A stretch of 23,249 bases of DNA from Sulfuriferula multivorans (GTDB lineage Bacteria; Pseudomonadota; Gammaproteobacteria; Burkholderiales; Thiobacillaceae): NCBI GenBank assembly GCA_010365175.1, contig JAAFGW010000009.1, positions 1 through 23,249 of the forward strand. Direction: 5' to 3'. The notes below the pieces were generated by a model. The model made no database searches. It saw only the letters and a list, made by a program, of their open reading frames with translations, and was not told the DNA's origin. Each line of letters opens with the position of its first letter. The first letter of the stretch is position 1. The translations under genes and the position numbers were made by a program. Of the stretch, positions 15,670-21,701 are shown piece by piece.

Positions 15670-15850
15670 TTGGCGTTGCGAATAGCTAAGACGGCAATTC
15701 GGTCTTCGCGGACCATCGCGTTACATTTTAGCTGACAGTTAATGACCGACTAAAAGGGCTTTGGTGATAGAGAAAATGGTCTCTAACACCCTATTTCGCA
15801 AATTACGTTTGGCAAGTGCCATGTTGACGCCTTGATGCTGCGCTATCCGG

Positions 15851-16342
15851 TCAGGCCGGCACGCCCGAATCCGCCGTCAGCTCAACCCTGCGTGCTTGCA
15901 GAGCGTCGCGCATTTTCACCAGATCTACCTTGCTGGCGCGCGCCTTCGGGAACATCTCGGTGCGCTCCTCTTTGACATGATGGTCGACGTACTCGCCCAG
16001 TACCGTGACCTTGGCGTCGAACATCGCATCAGCCGGGTTCATGCTCTGAATCTGTGCAATCAAGATTTTGGCGCCTTCGTGCTCGACTTCTGCCTCGTTC
16101 ATCAGCGAATCATCCTTGATCGCTTTACGCACCGGCGGATAGAAAATCTCTTCTTCGAGTTGGGCATGCACGGTCAATTCAAAACAGATTTTGCTGGCAA
16201 GCTCGCGCTTTTTGTCGTGCGTGGGCTTTTTCTTGCTGCCGGGCAGCTCAACTAGCGCGGCATAAGCCTTGAACAATTTCTTGACCGCTTTGTGATCGTC
16301 GTCAAGCAGGTCACAGGCATCTTTGGGTTGACTCGTCGCCAT
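15851..16342 (-). CDS. Hemerythrin-like (HHE) domain protein
   Basis: A 163-residue cytoplasmic four-helix protein with the iron-ligand pattern of hemerythrin HHE proteins: LLDDDHKAVKKLF (first His), ELTVHAQLEEEIFYP (H..E pair), VEHEGAKILI and VDHHVKEERTEMFP. These proteins bind a di-iron centre and respond to O2, NO or redox stress. It is the last gene of the minus-strand run from 17981, 37 bases after the 24-residue miniprotein, with AGGAGA ahead of the ATG. The terminator-like hairpin at 15641-15669 lies beyond its stop. The exact ligand is unknown. Confidence 0.9.
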   Translation of the reverse strand: MATSQPKDACDLLDDDHKAVKKLFKAYAALVELPGSKKKPTHDKKRELASKICFELTVHAQLEEEIFYPPVRKAIKDDSLMNEAEVEHEGAKILIAQIQSMNPADAMFDAKVTVLGEYVDHHVKEERTEMFPKARASKVDLVKMRDALQARRVELTADSGVPA

Positions 16343-16379
16343 GGCGTTTATCTCCTTTGAGCAGGTTTGTGTTAACTGA

Positions 16380-16454
16380 CTAGAAAAACAAGAAAAAAAT
16401 AACCAATATCACTCCAGGTACGCCCAATAGCCAGGCAATCAGATATTTACCCAT
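16380..16454 (-). CDS. 24-residue membrane miniprotein
   Basis: A very short ORF encoding MGKYLIAWLLGVPGVILVIF plus FLFF: one hydrophobic helix after a Lys, with a central Gly-Val-Pro kink. A strong purine-rich site (GGAGAAGG) sits three to ten bases before the ATG, and the ORF fits snugly between two operon genes (46 bases after one stop, 37 before the next start). These features make it a likely real single-pass inner-membrane miniprotein. Similar unannotated 'LAWLLGVP' peptides seem familiar from proteobacterial stress loci, but I cannot confirm this here. Function unknown. Confidence 0.7.
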   Translation of the reverse strand: MGKYLIAWLLGVPGVILVIFFLFF

Positions 16455-16500
16455 GACCTTCTCCAGGTTAAAAATGTAATTAATCGCTTGAGCGACGGGT

Positions 16501-17055
16501 TTATAGGGCCTTAGCGCTGCCGGGCATGCGCTCGTCGTCGCTCAAGCTGACCTCACCTGTACTGGTAATGTCTTCTGCACCGGCATCTTTCATGATGGAT
16601 TTGACCCGGTCGACAACATCGCCATCACGGGTATGCACCGAAATGAGGATGTTGCCTTCCTTGATTTTGGCTTCGTATTGCTTGGCTTCGAATTCAGGAA
16701 TACCCATGCCGATCAGGGCGCCAGCGATGCCACCGATGGTTGCGCCAACGGCCGCGCCACTGAGTGTGGCCATAATCGGGCCGGCCGCAATGAACGGGCC
16801 CACGCCTGGAATGGCCAGCGCGCCGATGCCGGCCAGCAGACCCAGAACGCCACCGGTTACACCCCCTGCACTGGCGCCGATGGCGGTGCCTTCCGGCGCT
16901 TTGGTGTTGTGTTCGTGCGCAAAATCACGGCTGCCGGTGGTGTCCGGAAACAGCACGGAAACGTCGCTGGTAGGAACGCCGGCTTCATTCAAACGTTGAA
17001 CGATAGTTCCAGCTTGAGCTTCGGTATTGGCGAGACAGATAACGGCTTTTGACAT
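16501..17055 (-). CDS. Glycine-zipper membrane-associated stress protein
   Basis: A 184-residue protein with three parts. An N-terminal alpha/beta region (MSKAVICLANTEAQAGTIVQ, residues 1-40) resembles the fold of YflT/GsiB-type 'general stress protein 17M' or DUF1269-like proteins. A Gly/Ala-rich stretch at about 58-122 holds repeated GxxxG motifs (GGVTGGVLGLLAGIGAL and GAAVGATIGGIAGALIGMG) that can form paired membrane helices. A C-terminal half-domain (KIKEGNILISVHTRDGD) ends in an acidic tail. It follows the BON gene by 20 bases. The role is probably in the membrane under stress; no enzymatic motif is visible. Confidence 0.75.
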   Translation of the reverse strand: MSKAVICLANTEAQAGTIVQRLNEAGVPTSDVSVLFPDTTGSRDFAHEHNTKAPEGTAIGASAGGVTGGVLGLLAGIGALAIPGVGPFIAAGPIMATLSGAAVGATIGGIAGALIGMGIPEFEAKQYEAKIKEGNILISVHTRDGDVVDRVKSIMKDAGAEDITSTGEVSLSDDERMPGSAKAL

Positions 17056-17075
17056 GATGGTTCCTTTTAAAAAAA

Positions 17076-17468
17076 TTATTTGACTTGCAATTGGTTGTCG
17101 ATGCTTTTGATGCCCGGCATGGTTTTAACTCGGGCGCTGATTTTTTCCAGTTCGGCAGTCGTTGTTACCGGACCGCGCAAGGTCACAGCGCCATTGCGGG
17201 TAATGACCTTGATATTTTTTGCATCCATGGAGAATTCGTCTTTCATCAGTGCCTGGCGAATCTCCTGGGTAATCTTCAAATCAGACGGGTTATTCATCTG
17301 ATCCATCGGGGTCAAGGTTTTGTCATCCCGGTCACGTTTATTGATGCCGGTATTACTGGCATCTCCGTCATGCATCATGGGTTTTTTGGATGCTGTGGAC
17401 TGGGTTTCTGCGATCGCAAGATAGGGTGTCAAGATCAGGCAGGTAGCGAGAATAATTTGCTTTTTCAT
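17076..17468 (-). CDS. BON-domain periplasmic protein
   Basis: A 130-residue exported protein with a signal peptide (MKKQIILATCLILTPYLAIA) and a single C-terminal BON domain (about 64-129: DLKITQEIRQALMKDEFSM, then IKVITRNGAVTLRGPV and MPGIKSIDNQL). BON domains bind phospholipid or the envelope, as in OsmY. The linker at 22-62 is polar and disordered. A GAGG site precedes the ATG, which lies 14 bases after the small ORF. A single domain, where OsmY has two, suggests a simple envelope-binding role. Confidence 0.9.
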   Translation of the reverse strand: MKKQIILATCLILTPYLAIAETQSTASKKPMMHDGDASNTGINKRDRDDKTLTPMDQMNNPSDLKITQEIRQALMKDEFSMDAKNIKVITRNGAVTLRGPVTTTAELEKISARVKTMPGIKSIDNQLQVK

Positions 17469-17482
17469 TCGGTTAACCTCAT

Positions 17483-17599
17483 TTAAAGGGTTGGAAAAAT
17501 CACCCTGGATTCAGAATGATTCGGTTCGGCACCGGCAGGAAGCCTGCCGTGTACTGGCTTTACTATTGAGTTCAGACCTCGGAATTTGGTGATCTTCAT
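17483..17599 (-). CDS. 38-residue small protein of unknown function
   Basis: A short ORF (MKITKFRGLNSIVKPVHGRL followed by PAGAEPNHSESRVIFPTL) whose ATG is preceded by a full AAGGAGG Shine-Dalgarno with a four-base gap, the strongest ribosome-binding site in this operon. Its stop is 14 bases before the BON gene start and its own start is 55 bases after the DsrC-like gene. It has a basic N-terminus, no membrane segment and no cysteine. It may be a genuine small protein or a leader peptide that couples translation to the BON gene. I do not recognise the sequence. Confidence 0.55.
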   Translation of the reverse strand: MKITKFRGLNSIVKPVHGRLPAGAEPNHSESRVIFPTL

Positions 17600-17603
17600 A
17601 GCG

Positions 17604-17610
17604 CCTCCTT
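17604..17610 (-). promoter_or_regulatory. Perfect Shine-Dalgarno for the 38-residue ORF
   Basis: AAGGAGG on the minus strand, four bases before the ATG at 17599. It is the main evidence that the short ORF is translated. Confidence 0.7.
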
Positions 17611-17654
17611 GATGTTGATTTCGCGTCATCGCGTTGCTGTGACTGGGCTGTGAT

Positions 17655-17981
17655 TCAGGCCAGATACGCTTTTGCTTCTTCACCCGGATTGGGCAGACCC
17701 GCAATACGCCATGCCTGGCGCGGGGAACGGAACAGCTGATGCAAGCAATCCGCATCCAGACCGTTGAGGTGACAGATATGGCTCAAGGCAGTGACCGCGC
17801 CGAATTTCTGGAATTCATCGCGCAAGGTCAGTAACAGCTCCAGCTGTAACGCATCCATTTCACCCATGTCCTCGGCATGCGCGATGCGTTGCGCCAGCTC
17901 GATATCCCATTGCGTGGGATCGATAAAGAAATCATCCTTATCAAAAAGAAAGCTCAGGTCTTCTTCGGCGGTTGGGTTCAT
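17655..17981 (-). CDS. Second DsrC/TusE-like protein lacking the C-terminal cysteine
   Basis: A 108-residue protein with the DsrC/TusE layout: DPTQWDIELAQRIAHAEDMG matches the family's 'W...A..IA..EG' opening, LQLELLLTLRDEFQKFGAV the '..W.VI..LR.FY...' helix, and LFRSPRQAWRIAGLPNPGE the '..A.KIAGLPKP' end. Where TusE has its penultimate Cys, this protein ends EEAKAYLA. Cysteines 70 and 79 lie elsewhere, in the helical core. The conserved thiol chemistry is therefore missing and a regulatory or protein-binding role is more likely. It is the first gene of a minus-strand run of six; AGGA lies eight bases before the ATG. Confidence 0.7.
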   Translation of the reverse strand: MNPTAEEDLSFLFDKDDFFIDPTQWDIELAQRIAHAEDMGEMDALQLELLLTLRDEFQKFGAVTALSHICHLNGLDADCLHQLFRSPRQAWRIAGLPNPGEEAKAYLA

Positions 17982-18451
17982 GTTCGTGTCCTGTGTGTAG
18001 GGCTTGATGTCTATTCAGCCCTGTCAATCAATGCCGGTTACGCGGCAATATGGCTAATCGCAAACGGCAGCTGAATGATGCGTATAACGGCGGCGATCGG
18101 CAGCGGGGGTTCGCCTTACTCCCGTGTCAGACATGTCTGAAAATGCCGAACCCAGGTTTTGTCCTGGCGGCAGAAATTTAGGATGAAGGGCTGTCAAAAC
18201 GAAAGGTGAAATGAGACTTTGACCATCGCCCCTGGATCGATGACGGACGCACAATGTTTGAGATTGTGGGTGACTTGCTGTTTACGAAGGGGCTGACCAG
18301 CCGGGTCAAGTCAGAGTCAGGTCTTGCAAGCCCACATTTCCCTCTCCTTTTCGGGCTTCCCGCAAAAGTATTTCTTGGCCAAACTTGGTTTTACGCAGAC
18401 TTCCTGGCAGCACAGCTAGTTCGATGATCACCTGCCACGTGTGGCCCTAGA
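17982..18451. other. Non-coding interval upstream of the six-gene operon
   Basis: A 470-base gap with no convincing gene. It must hold the promoter of the minus-strand operon that starts at 17981 and the 3' end of the PNPOx-like operon. A TTGACA occurs on the minus strand at about 18023-18028, but no good -10 box is spaced from it. The most striking structure is the nested inverted repeat at 18107-18153. Confidence 0.5.
18107..18153. promoter_or_regulatory. Nested palindromes upstream of the DsrC-like operon
   Basis: Outer arms GGGTTCG (18107-18113) and CGAACCC (18147-18153) enclose a perfect 14-bp palindrome, TCAGACATGTCTGA (18127-18140). A further small inverted repeat, CCAGG/CCTGG, follows immediately. 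The palindrome lies about 150 bases upstream of the operon start and could be a dimeric regulator's operator. The outer arms would make a long hairpin in RNA. Confidence 0.4.
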
Positions 18452-19429
18452 TTACGGCAGGGTTACACCCGTGCTCGCCAGTGACGGCGACATCTGCACC
18501 TCGCCACCCCAGCGCAGGGGCAGGGTGGCGGTCACATGCCGAACGTGCCGTATGGTTAGTCGCAGCAAGCGCTCGGCGCCCGCAAAGGCATCCAGCTCAG
18601 GGCCCTCGAACACGATTTCGGCGTCCGCCGCGAGGTAAATCAGGTCGCCGTTTTCAAAGTCGATGAAGAGCAAACCCGCGCGCGGGTTCAGCAGGATGTT
18701 GCCGAGCGTGTTGAAAAATCGGTTGCCGGCAAAATCAGGAATAGTCAGCGTGGTGTCGTTGTCTGCATGCACAAACCCCGGCTTGCCGCCGCGGTGCGAC
18801 ACGTCGACACCATTTGATCGTGTGGTGCCTTGACTGGCGTCGGGGTGGGCAGTGGCGATAAAGAAGGTGTCCGCGCGTGCAATCAATTTCCGGGTCCGTT
18901 CATTCAGCGTGCTGGCAGAGTCAACCGTGCCGGCTTCAATCACACCGCTGCCGCCGCGCTCCACATACTTAACCTGCCGTGCCTGGATGTATTTGGGGCA
19001 ATTGCCAAAGCTCTGCTGCACGCCAACCAGCACGCCCGCGTCGTTGATGCGCTCGACCACGCCATTCATGCGATTGCGGCGGCGCGTCTGCTGCTCGATC
19101 CCCAGTAGCGCAATGGATGCGCCAGCGGCAAGCGTTTCGTGCAGCGGATCACCAAGTAGAGGCCGAGTGTGAATCAGCAGGTGGTGCGCATCGGGGCTGC
19201 CGATGAACCCGGGCGGGTTGGTGAGAATGGAAGCCCAGGGTTGGCCCTCGGCATCCACACTGCCCGCGATGACGAACGGTAGCTGGGCAAAAAACGCCCG
19301 ATGCTGCTCGGGCATCGCCATGCGGATCACCTGGTTCCCGAGCGCCGTCATGCGCTCTTGCACGCCTACGCGCGCCTGCAGTTGGCGTTCGCCGGCGTGA
19401 AACGCCTGCAGATCGTCCGGCGCGTTCAT
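18452..19429 (-). CDS. Pyridoxamine-5'-phosphate-oxidase-like flavin protein (duplicated split barrel)
   Basis: A 325-residue protein with two FMN-binding split-barrel regions: residues about 38-110 (MPEQHRAFFAQLPFVIAGSV, then GQPWASILTNPPGFI) and 185-285 (RADTFFIATAHPDA, GKPGFVHADND, RFFNTLGNILLNPRAGLLFID). The second has the usual 'N...NPRAGLLFID' of this family. Members bind FMN or F420-like cofactors and act as reductases or oxidases on small molecules; the substrate here is unknown. Its start is one base after the stop of the GST gene, so the two are one operon. It is not a true PdxH, since the phosphate-binding residues are not recognisable. Confidence 0.83.
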   Translation of the reverse strand: MNAPDDLQAFHAGERQLQARVGVQERMTALGNQVIRMAMPEQHRAFFAQLPFVIAGSVDAEGQPWASILTNPPGFIGSPDAHHLLIHTRPLLGDPLHETLAAGASIALLGIEQQTRRRNRMNGVVERINDAGVLVGVQQSFGNCPKYIQARQVKYVERGGSGVIEAGTVDSASTLNERTRKLIARADTFFIATAHPDASQGTTRSNGVDVSHRGGKPGFVHADNDTTLTIPDFAGNRFFNTLGNILLNPRAGLLFIDFENGDLIYLAADAEIVFEGPELDAFAGAERLLRLTIRHVRHVTATLPLRWGGEVQMSPSLASTGVTLP

Positions 19430-19430
19430 C

Positions 19431-20075
19431 TCAGGCGGCCAGCCCCACCGCGGATTTCACCATCGGCACAAAACCCGGCAAGGCCTCGATGCGTTGCAGC
19501 CAGCCGCGCAGTTGCGGATAGGGGTCGAGCGAAACATTACCTTCGGGCGCGTGAGCAATATAAGTGTAGTTGGCAATGTCCGCGATCGTCGGCGTGTCGC
19601 CTGTCAGAAAGGGGCGGATTGCCAGCTCGGCTTCCATCACTGCAAACAAGTCCTGGGCGCGGGCGATGGCCGCTTCGGCATCGACCGGTGCCTTGAATAC
19701 CACTGCCAGCCGGGCCGTCGCCGGGCCAAAAGCCAGCACCCCGGCCGCCACTGAAAGCCAGCGCTGCACCGCAGCGGCACCGACCGGGTCGCGCGGCAGC
19801 CATTGGCCCGCGTCATACTTGGTCGCCAGATACACCAGAATCGCATTCGAGTCGGCCAGCGTGATCTCGCCGTCCTCGATCACCGGCACCTGGCCAAACG
19901 CGTTCATCGCCAGAAACGTCGGCTGCTTGTGCGCGCCGGCGGGCAGATTCACATCCACCATCACATAGGGCAGCTTCAGCAAGGCCAAAAACAATTCCAC
20001 CCGATGGCTATGGCCAGACAGATGGAACCCATGAAGCTTGATAGGTTGGGCAGGAAAGGCGGCAGCGTAATTCAC
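19431..20075 (-). CDS. Glutathione S-transferase
   Basis: A 214-residue cytoplasmic GST. The N-terminal thioredoxin-like domain (about 10-88) has the glutathione-site region LSGHSHRVELFLALL, the cis-Pro motif QVPVIEDG and the ADSNAILVYLA Glu/Asp-Ser-like motif. The C-terminal helical domain (95-205) has the N-capping pattern TPTIADIANYTYI. It detoxifies electrophiles by conjugation with glutathione. It is the first gene of an operon with the flavin protein (one-base gap) and is divergent from the LysR regulator 132 bases away, a standard arrangement in which the regulator controls the operon. AGGAG lies ahead of the ATG. Confidence 0.93.
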   Translation of the reverse strand: MNYAAAFPAQPIKLHGFHLSGHSHRVELFLALLKLPYVMVDVNLPAGAHKQPTFLAMNAFGQVPVIEDGEITLADSNAILVYLATKYDAGQWLPRDPVGAAAVQRWLSVAAGVLAFGPATARLAVVFKAPVDAEAAIARAQDLFAVMEAELAIRPFLTGDTPTIADIANYTYIAHAPEGNVSLDPYPQLRGWLQRIEALPGFVPMVKSAVGLAA

Positions 20076-20133
20076 AAGACACTCCTTTTAAACGTGGGGA
20101 AATAGCAGCAGTTTGAATGAAACAAAACGCAGT

Positions 20134-20147
20134 GTGATCCCCATCAC
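20134..20147. promoter_or_regulatory. Inverted repeat in the GST/LysR divergent promoter region
   Basis: GTGAT-CCCC-ATCAC is a perfect inverted repeat between the divergent GST and LysR genes, the place where a LysR-type regulator normally binds. It does not fit a strict T-N11-A rule, so the assignment is tentative. Confidence 0.35.
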
Positions 20148-20207
20148 CCGATGAATAAATGGTGCACTAAACACAAGACTGCTCCGTTAAGTGGAATAAT
20201 CCAGCGC

Positions 20208-21098
20208 ATGGACAAGCTTAAAGCCATGCACACCGTGCTCAGCATTGCCGATGAAGGCAGCCTCACCGCAGCGGCGGCCGCGCTGGGTTCGTCACCCCCT
20301 GCCGTTGTGCGTACTCTGGCCGCACTGGAAGCCCATCTGGGCATCCGCCTGTTCAATCGCACCACCCGCCGCATCTCGCTCACCGAAGAAGGCCGGCACT
20401 ACATCGCAAGCTGCCGGCAGTTGCTGGCCGCCGTCGCCGATGCCGAATCCGCGCTGACCACCGGCGCCGTCGAGCCCAGCGGCCAGCTCACCGTCACCGC
20501 GCCTGTCTTGTTTGGTCAAATGTATGTTGCGCCTGCCGTCACGCGCTTTGTGCAGAAATTTGGCAAAGTGCGCGTCAACTTGCTGCTGCTCGATCGCGTC
20601 GTCAACCTGCTGGAAGAACACATCGACGTCGGCATCCGCATCGGCGAACTGGAAGATTCATCGCTGGTGGCGCAACCCCTGGGTAGCGTGCGCCGCATGG
20701 TCGTCGCCAGCCCGGACTATCTCGGCAAACATGAAATACCCAGCCACCCGCGCGACCTGCTCAAGGCCAACTGCGTCCGATTCTCCGGCGGCGCTGGGCC
20801 GTGGTGGACGTTTCACGAAGACGGCAAGCAATTCACCGTGCCGGTCACCGGCAATCTTGAATTCAACCACGTCGCCCCCGCAGCCGAAGCCTGCCTGGCC
20901 GGTCTGGGGTTTGGCATGTTCATCTCATACCAGGTCGCGCAGCACATCGAGCACAACCGTCTACACACCGTGCTGGAATCGTTCGAACCGCCCCCACGGC
21001 CCATCCATGTGGTCTATCCGCATGCACGGCTGCTGCCGGCCCGCACCAAAGTTTTTATTGAGTGGATCAAGCAGGAGTTGAAGGGCGTGCACCCGTAA
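20208..21098 (+). CDS. LysR-family transcriptional regulator
   Basis: A 296-residue regulator. The N-terminal winged helix-turn-helix covers residues 1-60 (MDKLKAMHTVLSIADEGSLT, then RLFNRTTRRISLTEEG). The effector-binding domain spans about 90-290, with LTVTAPVLFGQMYVAPAV and DVGIRIGELEDSSLV typical of the DsdC/AphB-like subgroup. ATG 20208 is preferred to an upstream ATG at 20151 because the family begins at M(D/..)KL...; the extra 19 residues do not match. It is divergent from the GST-flavin-protein operon, which it probably controls in response to an electrophile or aromatic compound. The effector is unknown. Confidence 0.92.
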   Translation: MDKLKAMHTVLSIADEGSLTAAAAALGSSPPAVVRTLAALEAHLGIRLFNRTTRRISLTEEGRHYIASCRQLLAAVADAESALTTGAVEPSGQLTVTAPVLFGQMYVAPAVTRFVQKFGKVRVNLLLLDRVVNLLEEHIDVGIRIGELEDSSLVAQPLGSVRRMVVASPDYLGKHEIPSHPRDLLKANCVRFSGGAGPWWTFHEDGKQFTVPVTGNLEFNHVAPAAEACLAGLGFGMFISYQVAQHIEHNRLHTVLESFEPPPRPIHVVYPHARLLPARTKVFIEWIKQELKGVHP

Positions 21099-21146
21099 GC
21101 TGAGTGTGTGCCTCGGGCCCGGTATAAGTAAGTACACCGGCTAGTG

Positions 21147-21164
21147 AATAATCTATAGATTATT
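21147..21164. promoter_or_regulatory. Operator-like palindrome 1 (mobile mystery module)
   Basis: AATAATCTATAGATTATT is a perfect 18-bp palindrome, the first of three related sites with centres exactly 33 bp apart (next at 21180-21197 and 21213-21230). It lies 70-87 bases upstream of the mobile mystery protein A start. Confidence 0.7.
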
Positions 21165-21179
21165 AATAAATTGCAAATA

Positions 21180-21197
21180 AATAATATATAGATTATT
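21180..21197. promoter_or_regulatory. Operator-like palindrome 2, overlapping the likely promoter
   Basis: AATAATATATAGATTATT differs from site 1 at one position. It overlaps the spacer and -10 box of a candidate promoter, TTGCAA (21171-21176), 17 bases, TATTGT (21194-21199), each box matching consensus at four of six positions. A repressor bound here would block RNA polymerase. Confidence 0.6.
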
Positions 21198-21212
21198 GTA
21201 AAAGCATTTATA

Positions 21213-21230
21213 AATAACCTATGGCTTATC
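21213..21230. promoter_or_regulatory. Degenerate operator-like palindrome 3, next to the start codon
   Basis: AATAACCTATGGCTTATC keeps the outer AATAA and TTAT arms and the central TAT of sites 1 and 2 and is positioned exactly 33 bp beyond site 2. It ends three bases before the ATG at 21234, where no Shine-Dalgarno is present. Confidence 0.5.
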
Positions 21231-21233
21231 AAA

Positions 21234-21701
21234 ATGCGCCCCCAAGACCGTGAAGCCGCCCGCCGCCAGCTCGACAAGCGCTTGAGTGCTCTGCTCAACG
21301 ACGACGCTCTGGCGCGCCCCTCACGCGGCTGGGTCAAAGCCATACGCGAAGCGCTCGGCATGACCACCGCCCAACTGGCAAAACGCCTGGGCGTTAGCCA
21401 GCCGCGCGTGGTCGGCATTGAACAGGCCGAAGCAAAAGGCGCAATTACCCTCGACAGCCTCGAACGCGCAGCCCACGCGCTGGATTGCCGCCTGGTCTAT
21501 GCCCTGGTGCCCCGCAAGCCGCTCGACGCGCTCGTCGAAGAACGTGCCACCCAGCTCGCAGAAAAACAGCTCGGCCCCACACGCCACACCATGGCGCTTG
21601 AGGCCCAAGCGATGGATGCCCGCGACGAAGACGAACAACGCAAGCGGCTCATCCGAAAACTGATCGAGCAGGCAGGTTCAAAACTGTGGGACGACGCATG
21701 A
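21234..21701 (+). CDS. Mobile mystery protein A (XRE-type HTH regulator)
   Basis: A 155-residue DNA-binding protein of the 'mobile mystery protein A' family. Its helix-turn-helix spans about residues 36-90 (WVKAIREALGMTTAQLAKRL, then SQPRVVGIEQAEAKGAI), and the family's LERAAHALDCRLVYALVPR follows. The C-terminal third is charged and helical (TQLAEKQLGPTRHTMALEAQ). The gene is intact. Its stop overlaps the ATG of the downstream mobile mystery protein B remnant (ATGA), so the pair were translationally coupled. Three palindromes upstream suggest autoregulation. The start codon has no Shine-Dalgarno; a candidate promoter gives a leader of about 28 bases. The pair is plausibly a toxin-antitoxin-like module, but that is inference. 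Confidence 0.88.
   Translation: MRPQDREAARRQLDKRLSALLNDDALARPSRGWVKAIREALGMTTAQLAKRLGVSQPRVVGIEQAEAKGAITLDSLERAAHALDCRLVYALVPRKPLDALVEERATQLAEKQLGPTRHTMALEAQAMDARDEDEQRKRLIRKLIEQAGSKLWDDA

Larger units (their letters stand above)
15066..15850. other. Gene-poor interval
   Basis: A 785-base stretch without a convincing gene. It contains a short plus-strand ORF (15155-15265), listed as doubtful, and a perfect 29-base palindromic hairpin (15641-15669). It also has an AT-rich part at about 15430-15640 with small direct repeats (TTGCAATTT at about 15517 and 15530; GTGAAAAAT at about 15598 and 15619). No tRNA or known RNA family was recognised by eye. Confidence 0.5.

Noticed and set aside
18301..18356. 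AAGCCC...GGGCTT stem at about 18328-18357 as a terminator for the flavin-protein operon
   Set aside because: Six-bp stem with a long loop and no U-tract; too weak.
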